Shown in pieces: positions 53,377 through 61,285 of a stretch of 64,000 bases of DNA (position 1 is its first letter; every line of letters starts with the position of its first letter). The stretch comes from Confluentibacter flavum (GTDB taxonomy: Bacteria > Bacteroidota > Bacteroidia > Flavobacteriales > Flavobacteriaceae): assembly GCF_002843175.1 (NCBI RefSeq), contig NZ_PJEO01000003.1, positions 1-64,000 of the forward strand, in the 5' to 3' direction. Below the pieces are notes generated by a model that saw nothing but the letters and a program-made list of their open reading frames with translations, was not told the origin of the DNA and searched no databases. The translations under genes and the position numbers were made by a program.

Positions 53377-53940
53377 TTAATCGTGATTATGGCCTTCGTG
53401 ACCTGGTTGTGTACTAAACTTAACTTGTTGTTGCTGTCCATTAGTCATTAATGGTGCCGCATTAGTTGTCGGTGTTGTTACTGCTGCTGCATTTGGGTTA
53501 GGCTTTACGAAAGCCGTAATATTTACCGTCTCTATTCCTTTTTCTGTATTTGCTGTTACCGTGATGGTCTTGGTTATTTTATTGGAGCCAGTGCCATTAA
53601 AGTTAACAGTAAATTGGCCACTTTCTCCTTTAGCTAATGGTTCTCTAGACCAATCTTGAGGCACTGTACAACCACATGAGCTTTTAATATCTGTTATGAC
53701 TAAAGGGGCATCACCAGTATTTTTGTATTTAAAAACAGTTTGAACTTGTTGGTTAGCTTCAATTTCACCAAAATCGTGTGTAGTTTCTTCAAATGAAATT
53801 ATAGGGAATTTGCCTGAATTGGCATCTCTTTCAGCTGCTACAGCCACATTCGCTTCATTTATTTTTTTTGAGGCATCTTCTTTGCATGATGTAAAAGCCA
53901 CTAAACTTAAAGCGCTTAATACTAAAATTATTTTTTTCAT
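53377..53940 (-). CDS. DUF1573 lipoprotein
   Basis: 187 residues from Met at 53940 (the frame opens at 53982; MKKIILVLSALSLVAFTSC is a clear lipoprotein signal). DUF1573 Ig-like domain (THDFGEIEANQQVQTVFKYKN, SCGCTVPQDWSREPLAKGE) and a His-rich tail GHEGHNHD. Surface- or periplasm-facing beta-sandwich of unknown role. Co-directional with yajC and nusB. Confidence 0.93.
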   Translation of the reverse strand: MKKIILVLSALSLVAFTSCKEDASKKINEANVAVAAERDANSGKFPIISFEETTHDFGEIEANQQVQTVFKYKNTGDAPLVITDIKSSCGCTVPQDWSREPLAKGESGQFTVNFNGTGSNKITKTITVTANTEKGIETVNITAFVKPNPNAAAVTTPTTNAAPLMTNGQQQQVKFSTQPGHEGHNHD

Positions 53941-54026
53941 AATTAGGTAGTTTTTCAATTTATAGGTCTGTAAAAGTAACAATTATTTAGTGTATTTGAA
54001 ATTTTTATAGGTTTCTTAACAGAAAT

Positions 54027-54971
54027 CTATACTAAACCTCTACCTATTTTATTCAAAGTGCCGGTTTCTTCATATTCCTTAACCAACTTATCTAAAATAC
54101 CATTAATGAAGACACTGCTTTTAGGCGTTGAATATTCCTTAGCTATTTCTAAATATTCATTTATGGTAACCTTAACGGGTATAGATGGAAAATTTTTAAG
54201 TTCGCAAATGGCCATTTGTAATAATACAAAATCGACGTTGGCAATACGGTCTGAATCCCAATTTTGGGTTTTCAGCTCAATTTCCTTATTTAAAGATGAT
54301 TTATTTAGAAGCGTCTTTTTAAATAAATCGATGGCAAATTGGTTGTCTTCTGAATCCTTATACAACTTAGGTATAAAATGATTATCCGGATTAGTTGATT
54401 TCGCCTTTCTCAATAATTTTAAAATGGTGGTATTTATTGTTGGAAGATCGTCTAACCACGTTAGGTTTTTGTCTTCAATATATTCGTAAAGCTTATCATT
54501 GGGTGCAATAACGTCTTTAAAAATATCTACAATAAATTCCTTGTCCTCTTTAAAATCAGATGTTCTGGTTTGTAAATAGGCTTTATATAAATCACTAGCA
54601 GTAATCGCTTTGAAAATAACGTCAACATATTCGGCATCTAAACTCCAATACGTGATTTTATGGGCTTCTAATTGGTTTTTAAGTTGTAGATTTTCTTTGA
54701 GATGCAGCAATAGCTCATTGTTGACAAATTTCCTGTTGGGATTTTTGTCTTCTTGGGTCGCTAAATGCTTCTTTTGCTTTTTTTGTAAATCTTCTTCTGC
54801 CCTTTTTTGCACTTCAATAAGCAGCGATATTAATAACAAATACAAATTATACATATTATCTATGCTGAAAAGCAAAAATTTTTGGTTTGGACTAAAATCA
54901 TCGCTTTCACTACCTTTAAAGGCGTAAATGGTTTGCATAACTTTTACTCGAATATGTCTTCTATTCAGCAT
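54027..54971 (-). CDS. nusB: Transcription antitermination factor NusB (long Bacteroidota form)
   Basis: 314 residues, about twice the E. coli length. The C-terminal ~140 residues carry the NusB core (NQFAIDLFKKTLLNKSSLNKEI, DSDRIANVDFVLLQMAICEL, VTINEYLEIAKEYSTPKSSVFINGILDKL). The N-terminal region is the extra helical part found in this phylum. NusB with NusE/S10 supports rRNA transcription antitermination. Confidence 0.93.
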   Translation of the reverse strand: MLNRRHIRVKVMQTIYAFKGSESDDFSPNQKFLLFSIDNMYNLYLLLISLLIEVQKRAEEDLQKKQKKHLATQEDKNPNRKFVNNELLLHLKENLQLKNQLEAHKITYWSLDAEYVDVIFKAITASDLYKAYLQTRTSDFKEDKEFIVDIFKDVIAPNDKLYEYIEDKNLTWLDDLPTINTTILKLLRKAKSTNPDNHFIPKLYKDSEDNQFAIDLFKKTLLNKSSLNKEIELKTQNWDSDRIANVDFVLLQMAICELKNFPSIPVKVTINEYLEIAKEYSTPKSSVFINGILDKLVKEYEETGTLNKIGRGLV

Positions 54972-55143
54972 ATTTACAAAGAACTTGAATTAAAAAAAGA
55001 TGAATCATTTTTTCTTTTGAACGGCAAAAATAATACTATTTTAAAAAAAACAACTTCTATTTTGCGTTTATTATTGGTAATACTTTAGGCTATATTTAAC
55101 ATTTAGCTATTCTGTGTAAAATGAATTTATTGGTATAAACATG

Positions 55144-55151
55144 TATCTTTG
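55144..55151 (+). promoter_or_regulatory. -7 box of the ABC exporter gene
   Basis: TATCTTTG matches TAnnTTTG exactly, 25 bp before the ATG at 55176. No good TTG at the usual spacing, so only the -7 element is claimed. Confidence 0.6.
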
Positions 55152-55175
55152 TTCCCTTATTAGTGAAGCCAACAA

Positions 55176-56933
55176 ATGAAGGAACTAAAGCATCTTAACA
55201 AATACTTTTTAAAATATAAAACACATCTTTTAATAGGTATTGTTATTACTATTGTTGCTAGAATTTTTTTGCTTTTTACCCCAAGGTATGTAAGGCGCAT
55301 CTTTGAAGTTGTTGAAAAATATAATGCAGGTTTAAATACGGGCGATAGAACGATTCAAGGTGAACTGACTGAAATTATCCTCTACATTATTGGTGCAGCG
55401 ATTATTGCCGGCATTCTTACCTTTTTTATGCGTCAAACCATCATTAATGTATCCCGTTATATTGAATACGATTTAAAAAATGAAGTGTACGACCATTATC
55501 AAAAGCTGTCCTTAAACTTCTATAAGAAGAACAGAACTGGTGATTTAATGAACCGTATTAGTGAAGATGTGGGGCGTGTTCGTATGTATGCGGGCCCTGC
55601 TATTATGTACAGTATTAATACCGTTACTCTTTTTATAATTGCTATTGCCTATATGTTTAATGAAGCACCTTTACTCACCTTATATACCATTCTGCCTTTA
55701 CCGATTTTATCCTTTGCCATTTATAAATTAAGTAAGGAAATCCATAAACGCAGTACCATTGTTCAAGAATATTTATCGAAACTGTCCTCATTCGCGCAAG
55801 AAACATTTAGCGGTATATCAGTAATAAAAGCCTATAGCCTAGAAGGGCAAACATCTGCCGATTTTGATGAACTTTCTACAACCAATAAAAAAAAACAAAT
55901 ACATCTAGTTAGTATTGAAGCCTTATTTTTCCCCATGATGATTTTACTAATTGGTGTTAGTAATTTACTCGTTATTTATATTGGTGGTAAGCAATATATC
56001 AGTGGTGAGATTGAAAGCTTAGGGACTATTGCAGAGTTTATTATTTACGTAAACATGCTTACATGGCCTGTTGCTACTGTTGGTTGGGTGACTTCTATTG
56101 TGCAACAAGCAGAAGCATCGCAGAAACGTATCAATGAATTTTTAACTATTGAACCCGAAATAAAAAACACGGTTCATAGCCCCACCAACGTGATTGGCAA
56201 CATTACGTTCAATAATGTATTTTTTACGTATGATGACACTAATATTGAAGCCCTAAAAGGCGTTAGCTTTAATATAAAAGCAGGAGAAACCTTAGCCATT
56301 ATAGGTAAAACGGGCTCAGGGAAATCTACTATCCTAGAGTTGATTGGAAGACTTTATGATATTGATAAAGGTTCTATAATGATAGATGGCATCGAAATAA
56401 ATCAGCACAATCTGCAAGATTTAAGAAATAGCATTGGTTATGTACCGCAAGATGCTTTTCTATTTTCTGATACCATAAAAAATAACATCAAGTTTGGAAA
56501 AGAAAATGCTACTGATAACGATGTTATTGAAGCCGCAAAAAAAGCTCATGTACACAAAAACATTGTTAAATTTAATCATGGTTACGACACCGTATTAGGT
56601 GAACGGGGAATCACACTTTCTGGCGGACAAAAGCAACGGATTTCTATAGCCAGAGCGGTTATAAAATCACCAAAAATTTTATTGTTCGATGATTGTTTAT
56701 CGGCTGTAGATACCGAAACAGAAGAAAAAATATTAAAAAACCTGTATCAAATAACTTCCGATAAAACGACTATTTTAGTAAGCCATAGAGTATCTTCTAC
56801 AAAAAACGCCAACAAAATAATTGTGTTGGATGATGGTAAAATAGTACAGGAAGGCACACACGAAACACTCATAAATGTAGATGGTTACTACAAACATCTC
56901 TATTTAAAACAACTGAGCGAAACAAACGTTTAA
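55176..56933 (+). CDS. ABC exporter (fused permease and ATPase)
   Basis: 585 residues: six-helix exporter domain (about 1-320) and nucleotide-binding domain. Walker A GKTGSGKS (about 377), signature LSGGQKQR (about 481), and Walker B ILLFDDCLSAVD. The catalytic residue after Walker B is Asp instead of Glu, as in the degenerate half of heterodimeric exporters. MsbA/multidrug type; substrate unknown. It stands alone; a partner may be elsewhere. Confidence 0.92.
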   Translation: MKELKHLNKYFLKYKTHLLIGIVITIVARIFLLFTPRYVRRIFEVVEKYNAGLNTGDRTIQGELTEIILYIIGAAIIAGILTFFMRQTIINVSRYIEYDLKNEVYDHYQKLSLNFYKKNRTGDLMNRISEDVGRVRMYAGPAIMYSINTVTLFIIAIAYMFNEAPLLTLYTILPLPILSFAIYKLSKEIHKRSTIVQEYLSKLSSFAQETFSGISVIKAYSLEGQTSADFDELSTTNKKKQIHLVSIEALFFPMMILLIGVSNLLVIYIGGKQYISGEIESLGTIAEFIIYVNMLTWPVATVGWVTSIVQQAEASQKRINEFLTIEPEIKNTVHSPTNVIGNITFNNVFFTYDDTNIEALKGVSFNIKAGETLAIIGKTGSGKSTILELIGRLYDIDKGSIMIDGIEINQHNLQDLRNSIGYVPQDAFLFSDTIKNNIKFGKENATDNDVIEAAKKAHVHKNIVKFNHGYDTVLGERGITLSGGQKQRISIARAVIKSPKILLFDDCLSAVDTETEEKILKNLYQITSDKTTILVSHRVSSTKNANKIIVLDDGKIVQEGTHETLINVDGYYKHLYLKQLSETNV

Positions 56934-57082
56934 TCCCAATCATTTTCCAGATAAGTGTTAAATTTTCCCGTATTATAAGTCATTAATATTGTGGTTATTA
57001 AAAAGAAAGCACTCAATTTGTTGGTTAGTATATATTTTTTTTAGATTTTTGATATAAATAATGATAATTCGATAACTATGAA

Positions 57083-57133
57083 ATCGCTATAAACAAGAAG
57101 TTTGTTTATAAACACTAATCAAAATAAAGCGAT
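57083..57133. promoter_or_regulatory. Nested inverted repeat before the DUF3276 gene
   Basis: TATAAACAA (57088-57096) and TTGTTTATA (57102-57110) form a perfect 9-bp inverted repeat. An outer pair ATCGCT (57083-57088) and AGCGAT (57128-57133) encloses it. Its position 38-88 bp before the ATG suits an operator or leader hairpin. Confidence 0.5.
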
Positions 57134-57170
57134 AACATATGACCATTAGGAAACAAATAATAATTTACAT

Positions 57171-57554
57171 ATGAATTCAAATGACATGATGGAGAAAGAG
57201 GAGATTTTTTCTAAAGTATTAAGAGCAGGCAGACGCACATACTTTTTTGATGTAAGAGCAACAAAAGCTGATGACTATTATCTTACTATTACAGAAAGCA
57301 AAAAATTCACTAATGATGATGGTTCTTTCCATTATAAAAAACATAAAATATATATTTACAAAGAAGACTTCAACGAGTTTAAAGATATATTATCTGAAAT
57401 GACCGGCTATATTATTGATGAAAAAGGCGATGAAGTCATTAGCGAACGTCACCAAAAGGACTTTAAAAAAGAAAATGAAACAGATGAGGATGGTATTGAA
57501 ACATCTACTAAGTCTGTAGAAAATTTTACGGATATAGAATTTGATGATATATAG
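57171..57554 (+). CDS. DUF3276 (PUR-alpha-like) nucleic-acid-binding protein
   Basis: 127 residues; the start may also be the Met at 57186. Contains the DUF3276 core IFSKVLRAGRRTYFFDVRAT and DDYYLTITESKKF, and the KIYIYKEDFNEFKDIL strand-helix. These form a PUR repeat known in Borrelia and Bacteroidota to bind RNA/DNA. The acidic C-terminal tail (ENFTDIEFDDI) is normal. Followed by a strong terminator. Confidence 0.93.
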   Translation: MNSNDMMEKEEIFSKVLRAGRRTYFFDVRATKADDYYLTITESKKFTNDDGSFHYKKHKIYIYKEDFNEFKDILSEMTGYIIDEKGDEVISERHQKDFKKENETDEDGIETSTKSVENFTDIEFDDI

Positions 57555-57577
57555 GCTTTAGACAATAAGCCATATGC

Positions 57578-57608
57578 AAAAAAACCGCTACTAGATAGCG
57601 GTTTTTTT
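57578..57608. terminator. Terminator after the DUF3276 gene
   Basis: AAAAAAACCGCTA and TAGCGGTTTTTTT form a perfect 13-bp stem with the loop CTAGA. It lies 24 bp after the stop. Confidence 0.92.
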
Positions 57609-57722
57609 ATGCCTTAACCACAATAATCCTATGCTACAACCCAATTGTTCTCTATCGCTCTAATTATTAACTCAATCGATTCAAATCCATGGAACTACAA
57701 AAATCTTTTCTTATCTTTATTG

Positions 57723-57810
57723 AATCATTCTGAGGGGTGCTATTATTTATAATAGCTGAGAATATACCCAATTGACTGGTTAAGTAATCTTAACAAAGGA
57801 AAGAATGATT
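57723..57810 (+). promoter_or_regulatory. TPP riboswitch (THI box), orphan and partly degenerate
   Basis: P1: AATCATTCT (57723-57731) pairs perfectly with AGAATGATT (57802-57810). The P2/P3 arm has GGGGTGC followed by an 8-bp stem GCTATTAT/ATAATAGC and the hallmark GCTGAGA then ATACCC. The P4/P5 arm (ATTGACTGG, hairpin GTTAAG/CTTAAC, then AAAGGAA) lacks the full GAACCTGA word of the consensus. So thiamine pyrophosphate binding may be impaired. No thiamine gene follows on the plus strand. Confidence 0.75.
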
Positions 57811-57811
57811 T

Positions 57812-57859
57812 CAAAGGGAACATGAAATGTGAAATACCATTTTTGCTCCCTTTGTTTTT
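57812..57859 (+). terminator. Expression-platform terminator of the TPP riboswitch
   Basis: CAAAGGGA (57812-57819) pairs with TCCCTTTG (57847-57854), followed by TTTTT. It directly follows P1, as expected for a transcription-controlling riboswitch. Confidence 0.75.
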
Positions 57860-57861
57860 AT

Positions 57862-58025
57862 TGAACTCATCTTGACTTTTTTGATTGAAGTGAAAATTAG
57901 CTATTTTTGAGTCTGATTGAAGGCATTTTTGAGTTGCATAGCAGAGCTACGGAAGGAGAAAAAGACAAAAAGCAGGCTCAAAAGAGCAATTTTTTAACCA
58001 ATTGGAAAAAGTCAAGATGAGTTCA
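57862..58025. mobile_element. MITE-like foldback element (164 bp)
   Basis: Terminal inverted repeats TGAACTCATCTTGACTTTTT at 57862 and its complement at 58025 match at 20 of 21 positions. Inner segments also pair (TTTTTGAGTCTG near 57900 with CAGGCTCAAAA near 57975), so the whole element can fold. It encodes nothing. It lies directly after the riboswitch terminator and 11 bp before the tRNA-binding gene's stop. Confidence 0.8.
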
Positions 58026-58035
58026 TTTACAAACC

Positions 58036-58371
58036 TTAGCTTACTATACTCCCGTTTGCAACTTTGGTTTCTGGATTTAAAAGCATCACATCTTTTCCTT
58101 TTACGGCACCAAGCACCAAACACTCACTCATAAATTTGGCAATTTGCTTTTTTGGAAAATTAATAATGGCAACAATTTGTTTGTTTAGCAACTCTTCTTT
58201 TTTATACAACGTTGTTATTTGAGCAGACGATTTCCTACTGCCTAAAACGCCAAAATCAATGGTTAATTGGTAAGCAGGATATCTGGCTTCAGGAAACTCA
58301 TTCACATCAATAATGGTACCCACACGTAAATCTATTTTAGTAAAATCTTCAAAAGTAATTATATCATTCAT
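58036..58371 (-). CDS. tRNA-binding protein (CsaA-type)
   Basis: 111 residues forming one OB-fold tRNA-binding domain (TFEDFTKIDLRVGTIIDV, LTIDFGVLGSRKSSAQIT, ISE/FPKKQIAKFMSECLVLG, LLNPETKVANGSIVS). The same module occurs at the C-terminus of methionyl-tRNA synthetase; the stand-alone form resembles CsaA. The protein probably binds tRNA or assists secretion; function unproven. Confidence 0.93.
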   Translation of the reverse strand: MNDIITFEDFTKIDLRVGTIIDVNEFPEARYPAYQLTIDFGVLGSRKSSAQITTLYKKEELLNKQIVAIINFPKKQIAKFMSECLVLGAVKGKDVMLLNPETKVANGSIVS

Positions 58372-58492
58372 CCGTTCAAATTTATCTATTTTCTGTGGTC
58401 AAATTATAATACCACCCATGTATTAAAAATTGTTTTAGGCATTTCATTTTTTAAAAATACAAATTATCCCGAACTTTGAAAAAACGTTCATT

Positions 58493-59059
58493 ATGGCGAA
58501 TACACCATCAAATATGCTGCCTTTAGGCACTTTGGCTCCTGATTTTAATTTGTTAGATACAGTAAGTGACACCTATTTGAGTTTACAAAATTTAAAAGGC
58601 GAACGCGGTACGGTCATTATGTTCATCTGTAATCATTGTCCGTTTGTACTTCATGTGAACAATCAGTTGGTTAAAATTGCAAATGAATATTCCAAAAAAG
58701 GCATATCGTTTATAGCAATTTCAAGTAATGATGTTGTTAACTATCCGCAAGATGGTCCAGATAAAATGAAGGTTCATGCCAAAAAGGAACAGTATCCATT
58801 TCCATATCTCTATGATGAAAGCCAAGACCTTGCCAAAGCGTATGATGCTGCCTGCACGCCTGACATCTATCTTTTTGATGGGGATTTAAAATTAACATAC
58901 AGAGGACAACTGGACGATTCCAGACCGGGAAATGGCATGGTTGTGACAGGTCAGGATCTGCGACATGCCTTAGATTGTTTACTTGAAAATAAAGAAAACA
59001 CCCAAATACAAAAACCAAGTATTGGTTGTAATATTAAATGGAAAAGTTTGTTAGAATAA
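58493..59059 (+). CDS. Thioredoxin-fold (AhpC/TSA-like) protein
   Basis: 188 residues. Thioredoxin-like fold with the redox motif CNHC (FICNHCPFVLHVNNQL), LKGERGTVIMF and the late DAACTPDIYLFD strand with cis-Pro-type CTPD. No signal peptide. Such proteins are peroxiredoxin-like or thiol-disulfide reductases; no target is known. Divergent from the tRNA-binding gene. Confidence 0.9.
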   Translation: MANTPSNMLPLGTLAPDFNLLDTVSDTYLSLQNLKGERGTVIMFICNHCPFVLHVNNQLVKIANEYSKKGISFIAISSNDVVNYPQDGPDKMKVHAKKEQYPFPYLYDESQDLAKAYDAACTPDIYLFDGDLKLTYRGQLDDSRPGNGMVVTGQDLRHALDCLLENKENTQIQKPSIGCNIKWKSLLE

Positions 59060-59081
59060 TTAGACCACTATATTTTTAAAG

Positions 59082-59564
59082 TTAAAAAGTTAATTGCCAA
59101 AAACCAACGTCATGCCACTTATTAAATTTATAACCAACTTCTTTAAAATGGGCAACTTTTTCAAAACCAAGGTTTTCATGAAGTTTTATGCTTGCATCAT
59201 TAGGTAATGTTAATCCACCAATAACCACATGATAGTTTTGTTTTTTAAGTTGATCTAACAATTCTGAATACATTTTTTTACCAATCTGCTTTCCTAACTC
59301 GTCATATTTTAAATAAATAGTCAGTTCTACTGTATTGTTATATGCTGGCTTAGTTCTAAAAGTGTTTGCATAGGCATAACCCAACAAAACATTATTTTCT
59401 TCGTAAACAATAAATGGAAATTGATTAGAAATAGTTTTTATTTTTTCCTCAAAATCTTGCGTAGAAAAGGGAACTAAATCTAAAGTCACAATAGAATTTA
59501 GTACATAATAGTTGTAAATATCAACTATTTGTTTGGCATCCTGTATGTTTACATCTCTAATCAT
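59082..59564 (-). CDS. GNAT family N-acetyltransferase (phosphinothricin-acetyltransferase-like)
   Basis: 160 residues with the GNAT core: MIRDVNIQDAKQIVDIYNYYVLNS, VLLGYAYANTFRTKPAY, VELTIYLKYDELGKQIGKKMY and a terminal GLTLPNDASIKLHENLGF. This is the Pat/YncA-like subgroup that acetylates small amines; the substrate is unknown. Ten bp upstream lies the bacillithiol-transferase-like gene. Confidence 0.92.
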   Translation of the reverse strand: MIRDVNIQDAKQIVDIYNYYVLNSIVTLDLVPFSTQDFEEKIKTISNQFPFIVYEENNVLLGYAYANTFRTKPAYNNTVELTIYLKYDELGKQIGKKMYSELLDQLKKQNYHVVIGGLTLPNDASIKLHENLGFEKVAHFKEVGYKFNKWHDVGFWQLTF

Positions 59565-59573
59565 ACTATAAAA

Positions 59574-60119
59574 TTACAACCAATTGTTATGTTTTAATAC
59601 ATTTTCGATATGTGCATAATGATGGTTACTATGCCAAGCATAAAGACCTATATTTCGCTTTATCGGAACCTCTTTTTTAGTTTCCGGATGTATAAAGCAT
59701 TTGTTTAAATCTTCCTCTGATAATGTTTTCAATAAGTAAACCAATTTGATATGTACGGCTTTTAAATGTTGCAAAGACATGTCTATAGGTGCTAATTTAG
59801 AATCTATCAATTCTGCCCATCTATCTTCATAATACGCTTTAATAACGGGTTTATCCTCTGTTAATGCCCATTTAAAACGCGCATAACTATGATGATGACT
59901 ATCCGATATATGATGTACGGTTTGTCTAATAGTCCACCCACCTGGTCTATAAGGCGTATCTAATTGTTTGTCTGTTAGATTTTTCACAAGAGTTTCTAAT
60001 CTTTCAGGAAAGTATGCTAATATTGAAATCCAATTTTCAATATGCGTTTGGGAAATCGGCTCTGGGCAATCAAATTTTCCAATGGGATATTTTAATGTTT
60101 CTAGCTCATCGTTTGTCAT
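59574..60119 (-). CDS. DinB-fold YfiT-type putative bacillithiol S-transferase
   Basis: 181 residues from the Met at 60119 (the frame opens at 60140). Four-helix DinB fold with metal ligands: HHISDSHHHSYARFK, late WHSNHHYAHIENVL, and the diagnostic YRPGGWTIRQTVHH. YfiT-like enzymes attach bacillithiol to xenobiotics in Bacillus; several Bacteroidota encode them. No bshA/B/C genes are in the window. Confidence 0.9.
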   Translation of the reverse strand: MTNDELETLKYPIGKFDCPEPISQTHIENWISILAYFPERLETLVKNLTDKQLDTPYRPGGWTIRQTVHHISDSHHHSYARFKWALTEDKPVIKAYYEDRWAELIDSKLAPIDMSLQHLKAVHIKLVYLLKTLSEEDLNKCFIHPETKKEVPIKRNIGLYAWHSNHHYAHIENVLKHNNWL

Positions 60120-60182
60120 ATATAAATATAAAAAAAGCACTTAAAATAAAGTGCTTTAAATAGTATTTAAAAAAAAGATTTT

Positions 60183-61115
60183 TTACTTAACGGCCATCAG
60201 TTCAACATCAAAAACCAAGGTTGCATTTGGAGGAATAACACCGCCTGCACCTGCACTTCCATAAGCCAAATCACTTGGTATTACAAAACGGGCTTTGTCT
60301 CCCACTTTAAGTAACCCAACACCTTCATCCCAACCTGGAATAACTTGACCAACTCCTAAAGCAAAATCAATAGGTTCGTTGCGTTTATATGAAGAATCAA
60401 ATACCGTTCCGTCTGCCAATTGACCTTTATAATGAACAGACACTTTTTTGCCCTTTTCAGCTTTTGCACCATCTCCCTTTTGAAGGATTTGGTAACGTAA
60501 TCCGCTAGATGTTTTACTAAAACCAGCGGCTAATTTTTCCATTTCTGCTTCAGATTTTGTTTTTTCTGCTGCTAAGTTTTTTTGCCTAGAGCCTTCAAAA
60601 GTTCTAAAAGCTTCAACTGCATTGAATGCGTCGGCTTCCGCGCCTACTCTCACTATTTCTAAACTGTCGATAACATCGCCTTGGGCAATCGCATCAACAA
60701 TATCTTGACCAGATATCACTTTACCAAAAACGGTGTGCTTACCATTTAACCAAGCCGTTTCTATATGTGTGATGAAAAATTGGCTACCGTTTGTGCCTGG
60801 ACCTGCATTTGCCATTGATAATACGCCTGGACCGTCATGTTTTAAATCCGGATGGAACTCGTCATCAAACTTATAACCTGGACCACCAGCACCAGAGCCT
60901 TGTGGACAACCACCTTGAATCATAAAATCTGGAATAACCCTATGGAATTTCAATCCATCGTAATATGGTTTTCCTTGTGGTTTTACTTTGTTTTCTAAAT
61001 TTCCTTCAGCTAAAGCAACAAAGTTACCAACCGTTCCAGGTGTTTTTTTGTATTCTAAGGCAACCAGTATGTCTCCTTTAGTAGTGTTGAATTTTGCGTA
61101 TAAACCGTCTTTCAT
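60183..61115 (-). CDS. Fused cyclophilin and FKBP peptidyl-prolyl isomerase
   Basis: 310 residues from the Met at 61115 (the frame opens at 61148). The N-terminal cyclophilin domain (about 5-155) has [35 protein letters not shown] and GKHTVFGKV; a helical linker (about 160-205) leads to the C-terminal FKBP domain ([36 protein letters not shown]). Two different PPIase folds in one cytoplasmic protein. No signal peptide. A TATCTTTG box (61144-61137) precedes it. Confidence 0.93.
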   Translation of the reverse strand: MKDGLYAKFNTTKGDILVALEYKKTPGTVGNFVALAEGNLENKVKPQGKPYYDGLKFHRVIPDFMIQGGCPQGSGAGGPGYKFDDEFHPDLKHDGPGVLSMANAGPGTNGSQFFITHIETAWLNGKHTVFGKVISGQDIVDAIAQGDVIDSLEIVRVGAEADAFNAVEAFRTFEGSRQKNLAAEKTKSEAEMEKLAAGFSKTSSGLRYQILQKGDGAKAEKGKKVSVHYKGQLADGTVFDSSYKRNEPIDFALGVGQVIPGWDEGVGLLKVGDKARFVIPSDLAYGSAGAGGVIPPNATLVFDVELMAVK

Positions 61116-61136
61116 GGCATTTTTTTTAATGAAGTG

Positions 61137-61144
61137 CAAAGATA
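61137..61144 (-). promoter_or_regulatory. -7 promoter box of the PPIase fusion gene
   Basis: On the minus strand TATCTTTG, the same octamer as in the rimO leader, 22 bp before the ATG. Upstream of both boxes lies the same low-complexity sequence (ATAAATCGTAAATC and variants). Confidence 0.65.
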
Positions 61145-61186
61145 ACAAGGATTTACGAATTAAGATTTACGATTTATGATTTTTTG

Positions 61187-61283
61187 TGGAAGAAGACCGA
61201 AGACGGAAGACTGACGACGGAAGACTGAAGTTTAAAATGAAAAACTTTTAACTTTTAACTTTTAACTTTTAACTTTTAACTTA
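61187..61283. repeat. GAAGAC and AACTTTT tandem repeats between the PPIase and recQ
   Basis: Imperfect GAAGACGGAAGAC words (61191-61229) are followed by five phased AACTTTT units (61243-61277) ending within 3 bp of the recQ stop (61286-61288). The AACTTTT part is the same word as at 37355-37400. Confidence 0.7.
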
Positions 61284-61285
61284 AA

